Origin: JASGIT01 sp047601665
GTDB lineage: Bacteria > Pseudomonadota > Gammaproteobacteria > Burkholderiales > Burkholderiaceae_C
Length of the DNA: 64,000 nt
Reading direction: 5' to 3'
Assembly (NCBI GenBank): GCA_047601665.1
Contig: JASGIT010000001.1
Span: forward strand, 124,001-188,000
Under the pieces are notes generated by a model that was not told the origin of the DNA, searched no databases, and saw nothing but the letters and a program-made list of their open reading frames with translations. The stretch's first letter is position 1. Each line of letters begins with the position of its first letter. The position numbers and the translations under genes are program-made. Of this stretch, positions 9,717-17,769 are shown piece after piece.

Positions 9717-10093
9717 ATGAAGCAAAGGCCACGGATCTACTACACCGAGACGCAGAAGGCGCTGATGTGGGAGCGCTGGAAAGCTGACGATACCTTGCAC
9801 CAGATCGGCAAGTTGTTCGATTGATCGCACATCTCCATTCAGAACATCCTGGCAGCGACCGGCGGCATCCGCCCCCCCGCGCGCCATCGGTTTTGTCTGG
9901 CACTACCCCTGGCTGAGCGCAAGGAAGCCTCTCGGGCATTGGCTGCGGGCGAGTCCATTCATTGCGTTGCGGCTCGTTTGGGCAGAGCCGCATCCACCGT
10001 CAGCCGCGAGCTTCACCGTAACGGGGGCAAGAGCTGCTACCGGACCGCGCGAGCCGAAGAGGTAGCATGGGAACGCGCGCACCGCCCCAAGCC
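9717..10093 (+). pseudogene. IS30-family transposase, nonsense-mutated and truncated
   Basis: The ATG at 9717 opens an IS30-type N terminus (MKQRPRIYYTETQKALMW). A TGA at 9822-9824 interrupts the frame right after LFD, where related proteins have Arg, consistent with CGA to TGA. Reading past it, homology continues: GGIRPPARHR, LAAGESIHCVAARLGRAAS, TVSRELHRNGG, up to RAHRPKPC near 10093. There an IS66 tnpB gene begins and the transposase is lost. About 125 of the usual 320-340 residues remain. A likely left end motif ATTCAACCGGTCGATGCAAC lies at 9664-9683. Confidence 0.8.
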
Positions 10094-10420
10094 ATGCACA
10101 TCGACATGCTGTGGCTATGCTCCCAGCCGCAGGACATGCGCGCCGGCGCTGACCGGTTGCTCAACATCGTCGGGATGGCGCGTGCGCACCACGACTACCT
10201 GTTTGCCAACCTGCGCACCACGCGCATCAAGCTGCTCGTGCACTACGGCTTCGGTATGTGGTGCGCCACGCGCCGTCTGCACGAGGGGCACTTCGTCTGG
10301 CTGGAGCGTGCGCCAGGGCAGGTTGCAACGCTGCAGCTCAGCACGCGGCCGTTCGAAGCCCTGACGGTCGGCCTGCCCTGGCAGCGCCTGGGCGAGTTCA
10401 GCGTCATCAGCCGGACGTGA
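10094..10420 (+). CDS. tnpB: IS66-family TnpB (Orf2) from a truncated IS66 copy
   Basis: A 108-aa protein of the IS66 Orf2/TnpB family, an accessory protein of IS66 transposition whose biochemical role is unclear. Signature stretches are DMRAGADRLLNIV, RTTRIKLLVHYGFG and ALTVGLPWQRL. It differs clearly from the TnpB of the complete IS66 at 32500-35077, so it comes from another IS66 subgroup. The upstream tnpA is absent: the gene abuts a cut IS30 transposase gene. The frame itself is intact, but the element is not. Confidence 0.8.
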   Translation: MHIDMLWLCSQPQDMRAGADRLLNIVGMARAHHDYLFANLRTTRIKLLVHYGFGMWCATRRLHEGHFVWLERAPGQVATLQLSTRPFEALTVGLPWQRLGEFSVISRT

Positions 10421-10492
10421 GGATTACCGGCAGCCCAGCGCCGCCGTTGACATCGCATCTGCCGATGCGCAGCGCCTGGCAACTCGTGCAAT

Positions 10493-10660
10493 ATGCCGAA
10501 CATGCTCGGCGATACCGCTGCTTCCTCCATCGACATGGCGCAATTGCCGTCGGAGGCGGCCGCGTTGGTCACGCGGTTGCACCAGCAGGTGCAGGCCCAA
10601 GCACGGGAGATAGCTTGAGCGCTCGCCAAGCTCGAGAAGGTCACCCTCAAACTCGTGGAG
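10493..10660 (+). pseudogene. 5' fragment of IS66 tnpC
   Basis: The ATG at 10493 opens MPNMLGDTAASSIDMAQL, then EAAALVTRLHQQVQAQAREIA, a coiled-coil N terminus typical of IS66 TnpC. This is followed by an in-frame TGA near 10616 and a faint continuation ALAKLEKVTLKL. All catalytic parts are missing. It is the expected neighbour downstream of tnpB, so tnpB and this fragment are one eroded IS66 copy. From here to 10836 nothing else is recognisable. Confidence 0.6.
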
Positions 10661-10836
10661 TACGTTGCCTTCGCCGGATCTACGATTGTCTCTTGGTGAT
10701 CACGGGCGCAGAACCGCATCAAGGTGACAGGACACTAGCGTTCGCCTCCAGCTCAGGATCAGCGGGCACGTCGAGGGGGAGAGCAACTGCACCGCTTCTG
10801 GAACTGGACACTGCGCGAGCCCTAGCCTTGGGCACG

Positions 10837-11334
10837 CTACGCTGCGGCGACCGCCATCTCGATTCGTCGCATGGACATTGGCAAGGCCGCGTACACCGCC
10901 GAATGCAGGATCACAGATGAGGTGAAAGACGCGGCGTTAAAGCCGATCCAGGGATATGTGAACAGAGAGGAATCGACAAGCAAGGTCGCGACGCCTGGCA
11001 TGACGGGGGCAGCGAAAGGCGGGATGGCTCCTGCCTCCAGTCCATCACTTGCCTCGTGTACCTCCTGCGCACTCGCGAAGCGGAAGGCGCCGAGCTCGCG
11101 CCGCACAGCGTTGCTGTCGAGTCTGTGCATGCCTGGCAGCACTAGTAGTACGAAGCTAGGCGTCTTGCGTGGCACCACGATCAGCGCCTTGGCACCCACC
11201 GCCTCGGGGTACCCGGCCTGGCTTCGTGCCGCGAGGCTCTCCGCTGAACTGCGACACGGGGGATGCTCGATCACTTGATGCGCCGCCCCTGTCTCTCGCA
11301 GAAAGCCGTGCAGGCGTAGTTGTGGTGCTTTCAT
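10837..11334 (-). CDS. YbaK/ProX-like aminoacyl-tRNA editing domain protein
   Basis: A stand-alone protein of 165 aa with the YbaK / prolyl-tRNA-associated fold, whose characterised members hydrolyse mischarged aminoacyl-tRNAs in the cytoplasm. Visible family features are VIEHPP near residue 22, the conserved Lys in the strand AKALIVV (K49) and the GAIPPFA loop at 102-108. The ATG at 11334 is chosen because it starts at the domain edge and lies 11 bp after the upstream oxygenase gene, with which it forms an operon. Which amino acid is edited cannot be read from the sequence. The neighbouring amino-acid-type oxygenase suggests a modified amino acid, which is inference. Confidence 0.8.
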   Translation of the reverse strand: MKAPQLRLHGFLRETGAAHQVIEHPPCRSSAESLAARSQAGYPEAVGAKALIVVPRKTPSFVLLVLPGMHRLDSNAVRRELGAFRFASAQEVHEASDGLEAGAIPPFAAPVMPGVATLLVDSSLFTYPWIGFNAASFTSSVILHSAVYAALPMSMRRIEMAVAAA

Positions 11335-11345
11335 GCCGGAAGAGC

Positions 11346-12302
11346 CTAGTTTTTGGGGGGCAGGGCATGGGACGGCCACAGCGACCGCATGGCTTTAGCG
11401 GCGTCGAAGCGATGGGACTCGCCCGGAGACGAAGCGAGTTTCCAGTGCAGACGAAGGTCCGAGTTGAAGTAGGCGCGCACAGCCGCGCGGTCGGCACTAG
11501 TAGTCGCTTCGCGTGCGTGGAGCCCATAGCGATTGGGCAGGACAAGCAACGTTCCAGGCTCAAGTGCTACCCATTGCATGCGGTCCATCGCTAATTCACG
11601 AAGGAATTCGATCACGGCATGACCCAGGCGATCATTCGGATCAGCCGGGCGGACTGCATAAGTCGCCAGAGCAATGCGCGGCACGACATTGCGTTCGCCG
11701 TGAACCAGGGGAACGGGGCCAATCCAGACTTCGCCCAGACCCAGGCTCAGCGGCGCACGCAGCAACCACTTCTTCGAGCGCGCGTGCTGTTCGAAGGCGC
11801 GTGGAGCGCCTTCGAACAGCTCTAAACCGCGCACCCAGCCGGTACGCACGCCAGAGACATTTTTCAGCCCGCTGAGCACAATGTCCTCCGGGGACAGAGG
11901 ACCGAGAGCGCTGTCGTCAGCATGCGGCAGGAACTCCCCGGGTGTCGCATTGGTGTTGTCAGGCGCGCCAGCCTTCGGCTCCAGAAGCTGGAAGAGCCCG
12001 CCCTGCGAAACCCAGTTCCATGGCGAGCCGCGGCGCGCGATTGCGGCCACCGCGGCAAGAACGAGAGCCGCTTGCTGGTAGTCGGCATCATCGGGAATCG
12101 GCAGGCCGCTGACCAACGTTGCGTCATCCTTCGCCATCAGGCGCAGCTCATGGATCGCGGAGTCGAAGGGAAGCAAGGGCACGGCGAGATTGCTGGCCAG
12201 GTGAATATCGTGTTCGGAATTGATCCGGACGGTCTGGCGTGCCAAGTCGAGGGCGTGCGACAGTTGGTCGCGGCTCTTGGGCGAGAGAGAGATGCGTTGC
12301 AT
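11346..12302 (-). CDS. Clavaminate-synthase-like Fe(II)/2-oxoglutarate oxygenase
   Basis: A 318-aa protein matching the TauD/clavaminate-synthase-like group, which includes beta-hydroxylases of free amino acids (VioC, AsnO type). The iron-binding motif HxD is seen as H127-A-D129 in FLPHADDSA, and the distal His as H262 in PNRYGLHAR, followed by Arg 264, a common 2-oxoglutarate ligand. GTLLVLPNR is typical of the strand before the distal His. The start ATG at 12302 has an AAGGAG ribosome site six bases upstream. The gene is followed after 11 bp by the YbaK-like gene and is divergent from the 1149-aa gene at 12540. Substrate unknown; family call fairly secure, function inferred. Confidence 0.7.
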   Translation of the reverse strand: MQRISLSPKSRDQLSHALDLARQTVRINSEHDIHLASNLAVPLLPFDSAIHELRLMAKDDATLVSGLPIPDDADYQQAALVLAAVAAIARRGSPWNWVSQGGLFQLLEPKAGAPDNTNATPGEFLPHADDSALGPLSPEDIVLSGLKNVSGVRTGWVRGLELFEGAPRAFEQHARSKKWLLRAPLSLGLGEVWIGPVPLVHGERNVVPRIALATYAVRPADPNDRLGHAVIEFLRELAMDRMQWVALEPGTLLVLPNRYGLHAREATTSADRAAVRAYFNSDLRLHWKLASSPGESHRFDAAKAMRSLWPSHALPPKN

Positions 12303-12539
12303 GGTCTAGCTCCTTTTCGTATGAGGTCCGTTGAGGTGGCGGGTGCAAAGGATGCGCACCGCATACAAGAAGAATCGCAAAAGCATCTCTCCATAGCCAG
12401 CGCTGTTTGGGGTAGCGATGGCGATCGGGACGCGACGACTCCCTAGTGGCGCGAGCGGAAAAATCAGGTTGCGACGAGAATCCCTAGCGGCTGGGGACTG
12501 TGGTTCGTCTCCGTGCCGCCTACGACCAGGAGGAACCCA

Positions 12540-15500
12540 GTGGCCGCCGGTACGAACAGAAGCAGTCCCTACAGCCAAGCTGAGATTGAGGCTCTTTGGG
12601 CTGCGCTCGTCGAGGATGCGCGCAGCCCCAAAAAGCAGCATGAGTTGCTGGAAACGCTGAAAATAAAACGCAGCCTTTCCAGCCTTATCGATCGCAAGAT
12701 CGGGCTTGGCGTGCAATTGCGTTGGAACCTGGCGATGCTGATCCTGACGGGCCGCGCCGGTCCAGCACCCAGCGAGGGAAAGGCATTGCTTGTGAAAGAG
12801 GTCAGGAAGCTCCTGGAGCTCACGACTGACTTCTTTCAGCTCAATCACGCAAATAGTGGCAGCAAGAAGGACGATAAGTCTGCGCTCCAGACGCGCATGG
12901 CAACCCTTCTTGTCGCGGCGCGCGACATTGCGGCCCTCGAGCGGCTCTGCGGGGTGCTGGCCAAGCGCTTCAGGGACGCCTACTTAGAAGCGCTGGGCGT
13001 TGATCAACTAACTGCGAACCAATTCCTCAGCCCCGTCTTTGGTCCGCAAGCGGTGCAGACCTTCATCCACCTGCTATGTACCGGGCATCTTCCGCTTGAG
13101 GTGCACACAACCCTGGTTTCGCAGGTCGACTACATCCCCAGCGACGAAAGAGACCACGAGTTCATGGTCCTTCTGGCACGGCTCGCTGGGCCGACCGATC
13201 GCCCCATCCAGGGGATCGCGATGCCGGGCTCCCCTAGCGGCCAGTGCGCAGTGGCACATGAGCTGGTGCGACGCCTGCAGGCGCCTGGCTCGGCAGGCGA
13301 CTCGGACGCGCGGCCGATTGTCATGCTGCCCTGCGGTCGCCAGTACCGCAATCCGCACCATTGCGGCTTGGACTTTCTAGTGCAGAACCTGCTTTCGTTC
13401 TACGAGCGCCGGGAATTGCGCCATGACGTGCCCTCACTCAGCGCCGACGAAATGCAAGGCGCGATCAAGGCGCTTCGCCAGCATCTTTGCCGCCGACCCA
13501 TCATCGTCGTGCTGGTGGGCTATGAAGTAGTGCGTGGCTGTCAGCCGGCCTTGCGCCGCGCCATCCGCGACGAACCCTTGGCCCAGTTGCTGCCTCTCGT
13601 GATCCATCCCGGGGTCGGCAGTCTTGAGCTTCCGACTGCAGCCGCGACGTTTCAGAAGACAAGATGGATCATCTTCTCCGATGGCGAATTGGACTTGCTG
13701 GAGCCCTACTGCTCCAAGACCATCTGGATGCCGCCGCCCCCACCTGAAGCCGAAGAGAAAATCTTCAGCATGTTTACCAAGGAGCATCGGCATATCGCGC
13801 AGTTGCGCGAGATTTCCGCCTTATCTCCATTGCCGCTCTCCGAAGCCAAAGCCTGCACCGCATTGCAGATGATGGAGCTGAAGCAGTTTCGGGGGCCGCC
13901 TTTTGCGGGTGCATACGACGGCAGTGAACTTGGAAACGGCATTCTGGCTCGTTTTGCCGAGGTTGTGCGCACTTGTGCTCCTCCCTTGGAGGCCGCCGCA
14001 CTTCACCTGATTGCATTGGCCGGTGCCGGGCTTCGCCATACCACGCTGTGGCAGTGCCTGCATGCATGGCGCCTCATCCCTCGCCCAACCGGCACGTTAC
14101 CTTGTCCCGCACTACCTGAGGTCGAGGAGGCGGTGGCATGGATGGACGAACTGCTGGATAACTACCAACGCGTGATCTACGACGGTATTGATGAGAGTGA
14201 GCCCAGTCTGAATCCACTGGACCATCCTTTCGAGTATGTTGGTCATAGTGCCGCCTGCAATATGCAGGCGGAGTTGAAAAAGAACGACGCGCTCAAGAAG
14301 CAGGCTGCTTTCGTCCACAGATCGCTCGATTTTCGCTTCGTCGAAGTGCGAGAAGCGCTCACCGAGGACATGCGATTGCATGGTCCTTCCTGGTATGTGC
14401 AATCTCTCCACCGTGTATTGGCAAATGAAGCATTGCGGCAACACGCGCTGCTTGTGCGTCATGAGGCACCACAGTACCGCACGGCTCTGCGCGACGAGAG
14501 ACGCGCACTCGAAGGGCTGTACCACGGTCTGCTGGCCCTTCCTGAGGTGGATACGTTACCGGAGACGACGCCGGAGCCCTGCCTTGCACATGCGGCTCCG
14601 GCCAGCGGCCTTCCGGGGGATTCCGTCGCTGCGTTTCAGTTCTTGCGCCGGGTGGTCTTTGGCAATCTTCTCGAGCGCAAGGACCAGTACCGTCTAAGCC
14701 GCCGCTGGGCTGCGGATGACATCAAGCTGGATGTCCTGGAGCTGATTCACTTGGCTTTCGCCACTACAGCGGATCGAGGGGCCGGGTTGAGCTTGCACCC
14801 CCTGTGGCACGCGAGGGGCCTGGTTCCCGATGCTGTGCTGACCTTGCGGCAGCACTGCGAGAGCATTGCCGTTGCTGCCTATGGCGCCAATGACATGGTG
14901 CGTTGGAACGACTTCACTGCCGGAGTTGGTGGGATGCATGAGCTGACCGGGGACATTCCACTGCTGAAGCGTGTGGCCTTTGACATGTCGATGATCAGTC
15001 ATGGTCCTGGCGCCGATCGAACCATCAGCATGGTCATCCCCCCTCTTGAGGAGATGGGAGTCAAGGCCGAATCCTTCACCCGGGCGCCGTGGCGCAACGG
15101 CCGTCAGACTGGACTGGTCGTTCCTGACCCCAAGGAACTGGAGACCTTTCTGGCCGACTGTCTATCGAATGCCTGCCACTCTCCACCTGCGCAATGGACG
15201 TCGTTGTCGGACTGGTTTGTCCGCCTGGGCGAGCTTCGCTACCAGCAGGCGCAAGCGAAAGGCGCGCGAGAGACCGTCCGTTGGCAACTTACCATGGAGT
15301 GCTTCGTGCAGGCGCAGATCGCCACGCGCTTGCGGATGACTACATTGAATCACGAAGGGCTCTCAGGCAGTTCGCATCTTTCTGCAAGAGGCATCCGTCT
15401 GCTGGCCCGTGCAGCCCTGGATCTTCTGCGTTATCTGATAAATGTTCGTGCCGATGCGGCAGCCGGGTTGGCCCCCACGCTGCGCGAATACCTTGTGGCT

Positions 15501-15989
15501 CAAGCCCGCCAGGCTCTCGACGCCTATGCCCTAAGCCGGGGCTACAACGAGCCGGATTGCGCGGGCATGCTTATCCTCGAGTCTCGATTTGCGCGGGTGG
15601 CTGGGCGAGAGGGCCCGCATCGCCACAGACGCCACCGCATTGCACTCGATTTTCTCCATGAAGCAGAAGGCCGCCTTTCGGGCATGCGCACGCGACACCG
15701 CTTGTGGCTGCACCTGCTTATCGAGCACTGCGCCACTTTGCGTGGCCTCGCCGCCGAAGCCATGGAGGAGCCTAAGTGGCCTGGCGAGCGCCGCATGGAA
15801 GTCGCGCGTCGCCTGTTGGGCTTGGCCCTGGCAGACGTCCGCCAACTGGAAAATATCATTGAAGCAGCCTACCCTGCGCAGCACACACGCGACGACTCGC
15901 GACGAGCCCTTTCAAAGTCTTGGCGGGACGCTGTAGATCATCAGCGCAAACTGACGCATGAGCTGATCAAGAAGCTCCCTGCCGGATGA
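12540..15989 (+). CDS. Unrecognised 1149-aa protein, possibly a degenerate STAND-like NTPase
   Basis: I do not recognise this family. The GTG at 12540 is preferred over the GTG at 12513 because AGGAGG lies six bases before it. The protein is alpha-rich, with no signal peptide or membrane helix seen. Residues 225-400 resemble the layout of a STAND/AAA-type NTPase with eroded catalytic motifs. They run: MPGSPSGQC followed by a helix AVAHELVRR where a Walker A would lie; RPIVMLPCGRQ; RRPIIVVLVGYE in the Walker B position; then TRWIIFSDGELDLLEP and MPPPPPEAEEKIF, resembling a sensor/lid segment. The remaining 700 residues look like helical repeats. It is divergent from the oxygenase/YbaK operon across a 237-bp gap. 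The NTPase idea is speculative. Confidence 0.75.
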   Translation: MAAGTNRSSPYSQAEIEALWAALVEDARSPKKQHELLETLKIKRSLSSLIDRKIGLGVQLRWNLAMLILTGRAGPAPSEGKALLVKEVRKLLELTTDFFQLNHANSGSKKDDKSALQTRMATLLVAARDIAALERLCGVLAKRFRDAYLEALGVDQLTANQFLSPVFGPQAVQTFIHLLCTGHLPLEVHTTLVSQVDYIPSDERDHEFMVLLARLAGPTDRPIQGIAMPGSPSGQCAVAHELVRRLQAPGSAGDSDARPIVMLPCGRQYRNPHHCGLDFLVQNLLSFYERRELRHDVPSLSADEMQGAIKALRQHLCRRPIIVVLVGYEVVRGCQPALRRAIRDEPLAQLLPLVIHPGVGSLELPTAAATFQKTRWIIFSDGELDLLEPYCSKTIWMPPPPPEAEEKIFSMFTKEHRHIAQLREISALSPLPLSEAKACTALQMMELKQFRGPPFAGAYDGSELGNGILARFAEVVRTCAPPLEAAALHLIALAGAGLRHTTLWQCLHAWRLIPRPTGTLPCPALPEVEEAVAWMDELLDNYQRVIYDGIDESEPSLNPLDHPFEYVGHSAACNMQAELKKNDALKKQAAFVHRSLDFRFVEVREALTEDMRLHGPSWYVQSLHRVLANEALRQHALLVRHEAPQYRTALRDERRALEGLYHGLLALPEVDTLPETTPEPCLAHAAPASGLPGDSVAAFQFLRRVVFGNLLERKDQYRLSRRWAADDIKLDVLELIHLAFATTADRGAGLSLHPLWHARGLVPDAVLTLRQHCESIAVAAYGANDMVRWNDFTAGVGGMHELTGDIPLLKRVAFDMSMISHGPGADRTISMVIPPLEEMGVKAESFTRAPWRNGRQTGLVVPDPKELETFLADCLSNACHSPPAQWTSLSDWFVRLGELRYQQAQAKGARETVRWQLTMECFVQAQIATRLRMTTLNHEGLSGSSHLSARGIRLLARAALDLLRYLINVRADAAAGLAPTLREYLVAQARQALDAYALSRGYNEPDCAGMLILESRFARVAGREGPHRHRRHRIALDFLHEAEGRLSGMRTRHRLWLHLLIEHCATLRGLAAEAMEEPKWPGERRMEVARRLLGLALADVRQLENIIEAAYPAQHTRDDSRRALSKSWRDAVDHQRKLTHELIKKLPAG

Positions 15990-16261
15990 ACACGCAGCTT
16001 ATTGATTTCCATCGTGCTTGCGACGACGACTCCTACCTGTGCCGCAATCGCTGGCGCGCTTCGGAATTTGCTGCTCACTGCGAGCGAAGAGATTCTGGCG
16101 GATCGGATTTGGCTGACTGATGGCAGTGCCACAGCCAAAGCTATTGCAGCTTCAAGCGATGGCCGGCGCTGAGCGCATTCCAAGAATGACGACGACATCG
16201 CGTACGGGATGTAAACGTGACAGTCTTCTCACGCTAGCCATTCAAGGTTGCAAGCCCGCCC
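15990..16261. other. Gap after the 1149-aa gene with two possible small ORFs
   Basis: An ATG at 15986 overlaps the stop of the large gene (ATGA) and could encode a 44-aa peptide ending at 16120. Separately, the frame of the large gene stays open past its TGA for about 60 codons to near 16171, with protein-like composition (SEEILADRIWLTDGSATA). Either could be a small gene or a sign that the large gene lost its last part by a nonsense mutation. Neither is strong enough to call. Confidence 0.3.
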
Positions 16262-16699
16262 TCACCAAAGCCCCCTCTTGTTAATCTGCCCGAGCATCAC
16301 CGTGAGCGCCTGCAGGACATCGGCCTCGCGAAATGCGGTTTCCACCACGGGCGCAACCGCCGCTGGACTGCCAGCAAGCTCCTGCACCCGGGCAAGCACT
16401 TGCTCCATCAGGCTGGTCCGAGGCACCAGCACATAGCGCACCTCGCAGTCCAGGCCACCGGCCAGGCGAGTCAGCGTTTTCAGTGAAATGGAGCCATCGG
16501 CCTCGGCCGCCTCCAGCTTGCGAACGCCCTGGCCACTCATGCGCAAGCGCTGGCCAAGTGTGTTGGAGCTCATGCCAAACGCCAAGCGGATGGTCTTCGT
16601 CCAGCCGCACCGGGGCGTGGCGTGCTGCTGCAGTTTGGCGAACTCGCGGAACTGGCAGTCAAGCTCGACCAGACGGGTGACGTTCAAGCGGTTTTTCAA
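16262..16699 (-). CDS. Mobile mystery protein A-like HTH protein
   Basis: About 145 aa. The central GWTKTIRLAFGMSSNTLGQRL, SGQGVRKLEAAEADGSISL and LDCEVRYVLVPRTSL match the pattern of mobile mystery protein A, a XRE-type helix-turn-helix protein found in integrative elements, usually beside a Fic-domain partner (protein B). The TTG at 16699 (KNRLNVTRLVELD) gives the usual length; an ATG at 16813 would add 38 unconserved residues. No Fic gene is present nearby, so this copy is an orphan. It is divergent from the unknown gene at 16887, with an operator-like motif between them. Confidence 0.65.
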   Translation of the reverse strand: MKNRLNVTRLVELDCQFREFAKLQQHATPRCGWTKTIRLAFGMSSNTLGQRLRMSGQGVRKLEAAEADGSISLKTLTRLAGGLDCEVRYVLVPRTSLMEQVLARVQELAGSPAAVAPVVETAFREADVLQALTVMLGQINKRGLW

Positions 16700-16849
16700 A
16701 GAAGCGCTGGGGTAGACAGAGGCGGGCAACACGCAGGTTGCGTTGAGGCCCGGTATGAGCAACCGGGCAGTTTCCATTGGCGGGGCGGAACACGCAGGGT
16801 ACGCCCTGACCATAGATGTTCCGCTATCTTCGCACGCCTGCCATGGGTA

Positions 16850-16866
16850 GGACCAATTAGTCCCAT
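16850..16866 (+). promoter_or_regulatory. Operator-like motif, copy 1
   Basis: GGACCAATTAGTCCCAT is an imperfect palindrome (GGAC-N6-GTCC) 20 bp before the ATG at 16887, and it lies between divergent genes. Fourteen of fifteen bases of ACCAA-Y-TAGTCCCAT recur at 17674-17688, in front of the XRE repressor gene. The pair looks like binding sites of that repressor or of the mobile-mystery-type protein. Confidence 0.5.
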
Positions 16867-16886
16867 ATTATTTTTGATAGCGAATC

Positions 16887-17327
16887 ATGTTGTGTGTAGA
16901 GAGAACGCAGCTTGGGCAGTTTGATGAAGCCGATCTGGCATCCTTGGTCAGGGCGGATGGGTGGCAGTCGATCCTGCCCCACGCCCTGCGGGATGAGCAG
17001 CTACTGTGCATTGCCGACCAACTGCGGGCCTTGCTATCCGGCAAGGGCTGGGACACACCAGAGGAGTCAGGCAGTGCCGCGCTGGCGATGACACTTCTGC
17101 TGCTTTCCAAGGGGCGGGCAAAACACAGCCAGGGAAACGGCTTGGAGGATGTGGAAATGGCGACCTTGCACGAAGTCATGACGCTGCTCAGCGTCACCGT
17201 GGATCGGGAAATCGTCAACCGGGTACTGCATTACCGCGAGGAGCCAACGGGCCCTGGCCTGCTGCAGGGGATCAAGGAGCTCATTCAGTACAGAGCGATC
17301 CCAGCCAGCTCTCCCTGCCTAGCCTAG
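16887..17327 (+). CDS. Unrecognised 146-aa helical protein
   Basis: No known family recognised. The protein is soluble, rich in Leu and mostly helical by composition. It has segments such as DEQLLCIADQLRALL, AALAMTLLLLSKGRA and ATLHEVMTLLSVTVD, and a C-terminal PGLLQGIKELIQYR. Operator-like motif copy 1 lies just upstream. The gene converges on the XRE regulator gene at 17324-17635, overlapping it by 4 bp. The pattern of a small cytoplasmic protein next to a XRE repressor sharing its operator would fit a toxin-antitoxin or phage-like control module, but no toxin motif is visible. Confidence 0.55.
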   Translation: MLCVERTQLGQFDEADLASLVRADGWQSILPHALRDEQLLCIADQLRALLSGKGWDTPEESGSAALAMTLLLLSKGRAKHSQGNGLEDVEMATLHEVMTLLSVTVDREIVNRVLHYREEPTGPGLLQGIKELIQYRAIPASSPCLA

Positions 17328-17635
17328 GCGGACTCGTCAGAGGCCAGTTCCAGGAAGTCGGCCTTGACGACCTCGAGGACTTTCTCGACCGCAGCGGCAT
17401 CGAAGTCCGGGCAGTACGCGGCGGTGACGAGCGTCATGGGATGGATCTGCAAGGTCTCGGCCAAGTTCTCGATGACGCGAATGCTCGGCACCTGGTGGCC
17501 CTGTTCGATGCGTCCGACATGCCGCCGGCTGGTTGCAAGAAGCAGATCCTCCTGGGTCATGCCACTGGCCGCGCGCATCTGTTGCAAGGCGCGGCCAAAG
17601 TCGGCTTTGGGAGGAGGATTTTTGCGAGTCGGCAT
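17324..17635 (-). CDS. XRE-family transcriptional regulator
   Basis: A DNA-binding protein of 103 aa with a cro/C1-type helix-turn-helix: FGRALQQMRAASGMTQEDL, then ATSRRHVGRIEQGHQVPS and VIENLAETLQIHPMTL, about residues 13-70. The C-terminal tail DAAAVEKVLEVVKADFLEL is probably a dimerisation helix. The ATG at 17635 (MPTRKNPPPK) is chosen because the 25 residues upstream in frame have no family resemblance. An operator-like motif at 17674-17688 lies 39 bp upstream, suggesting autoregulation; a second copy is in front of the neighbouring gene at 16887. Confidence 0.8.
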   Translation of the reverse strand: MPTRKNPPPKADFGRALQQMRAASGMTQEDLLLATSRRHVGRIEQGHQVPSIRVIENLAETLQIHPMTLVTAAYCPDFDAAAVEKVLEVVKADFLELASDESA

Positions 17636-17673
17636 TGACTCGATTTCCGCCTCGCGAGACCAAAAAGACCACA

Positions 17674-17688
17674 ACCAACTAGTCCCAT
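17674..17688 (+). promoter_or_regulatory. Operator-like motif, copy 2
   Basis: ACCAACTAGTCCCAT matches copy 1 at 16852-16866 in 14 of 15 positions. It lies 39-53 bp upstream of the XRE regulator start on the opposite strand, where a promoter of that gene is expected. Confidence 0.5.
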
Positions 17689-17769
17689 TTGAAGATCTTG
17701 ACGCAGACAAAGTATGCCAAGTGCCTCCATGCCTGACGCCGAGGAGTTCGTAGGTACCGAAGTACCCTT

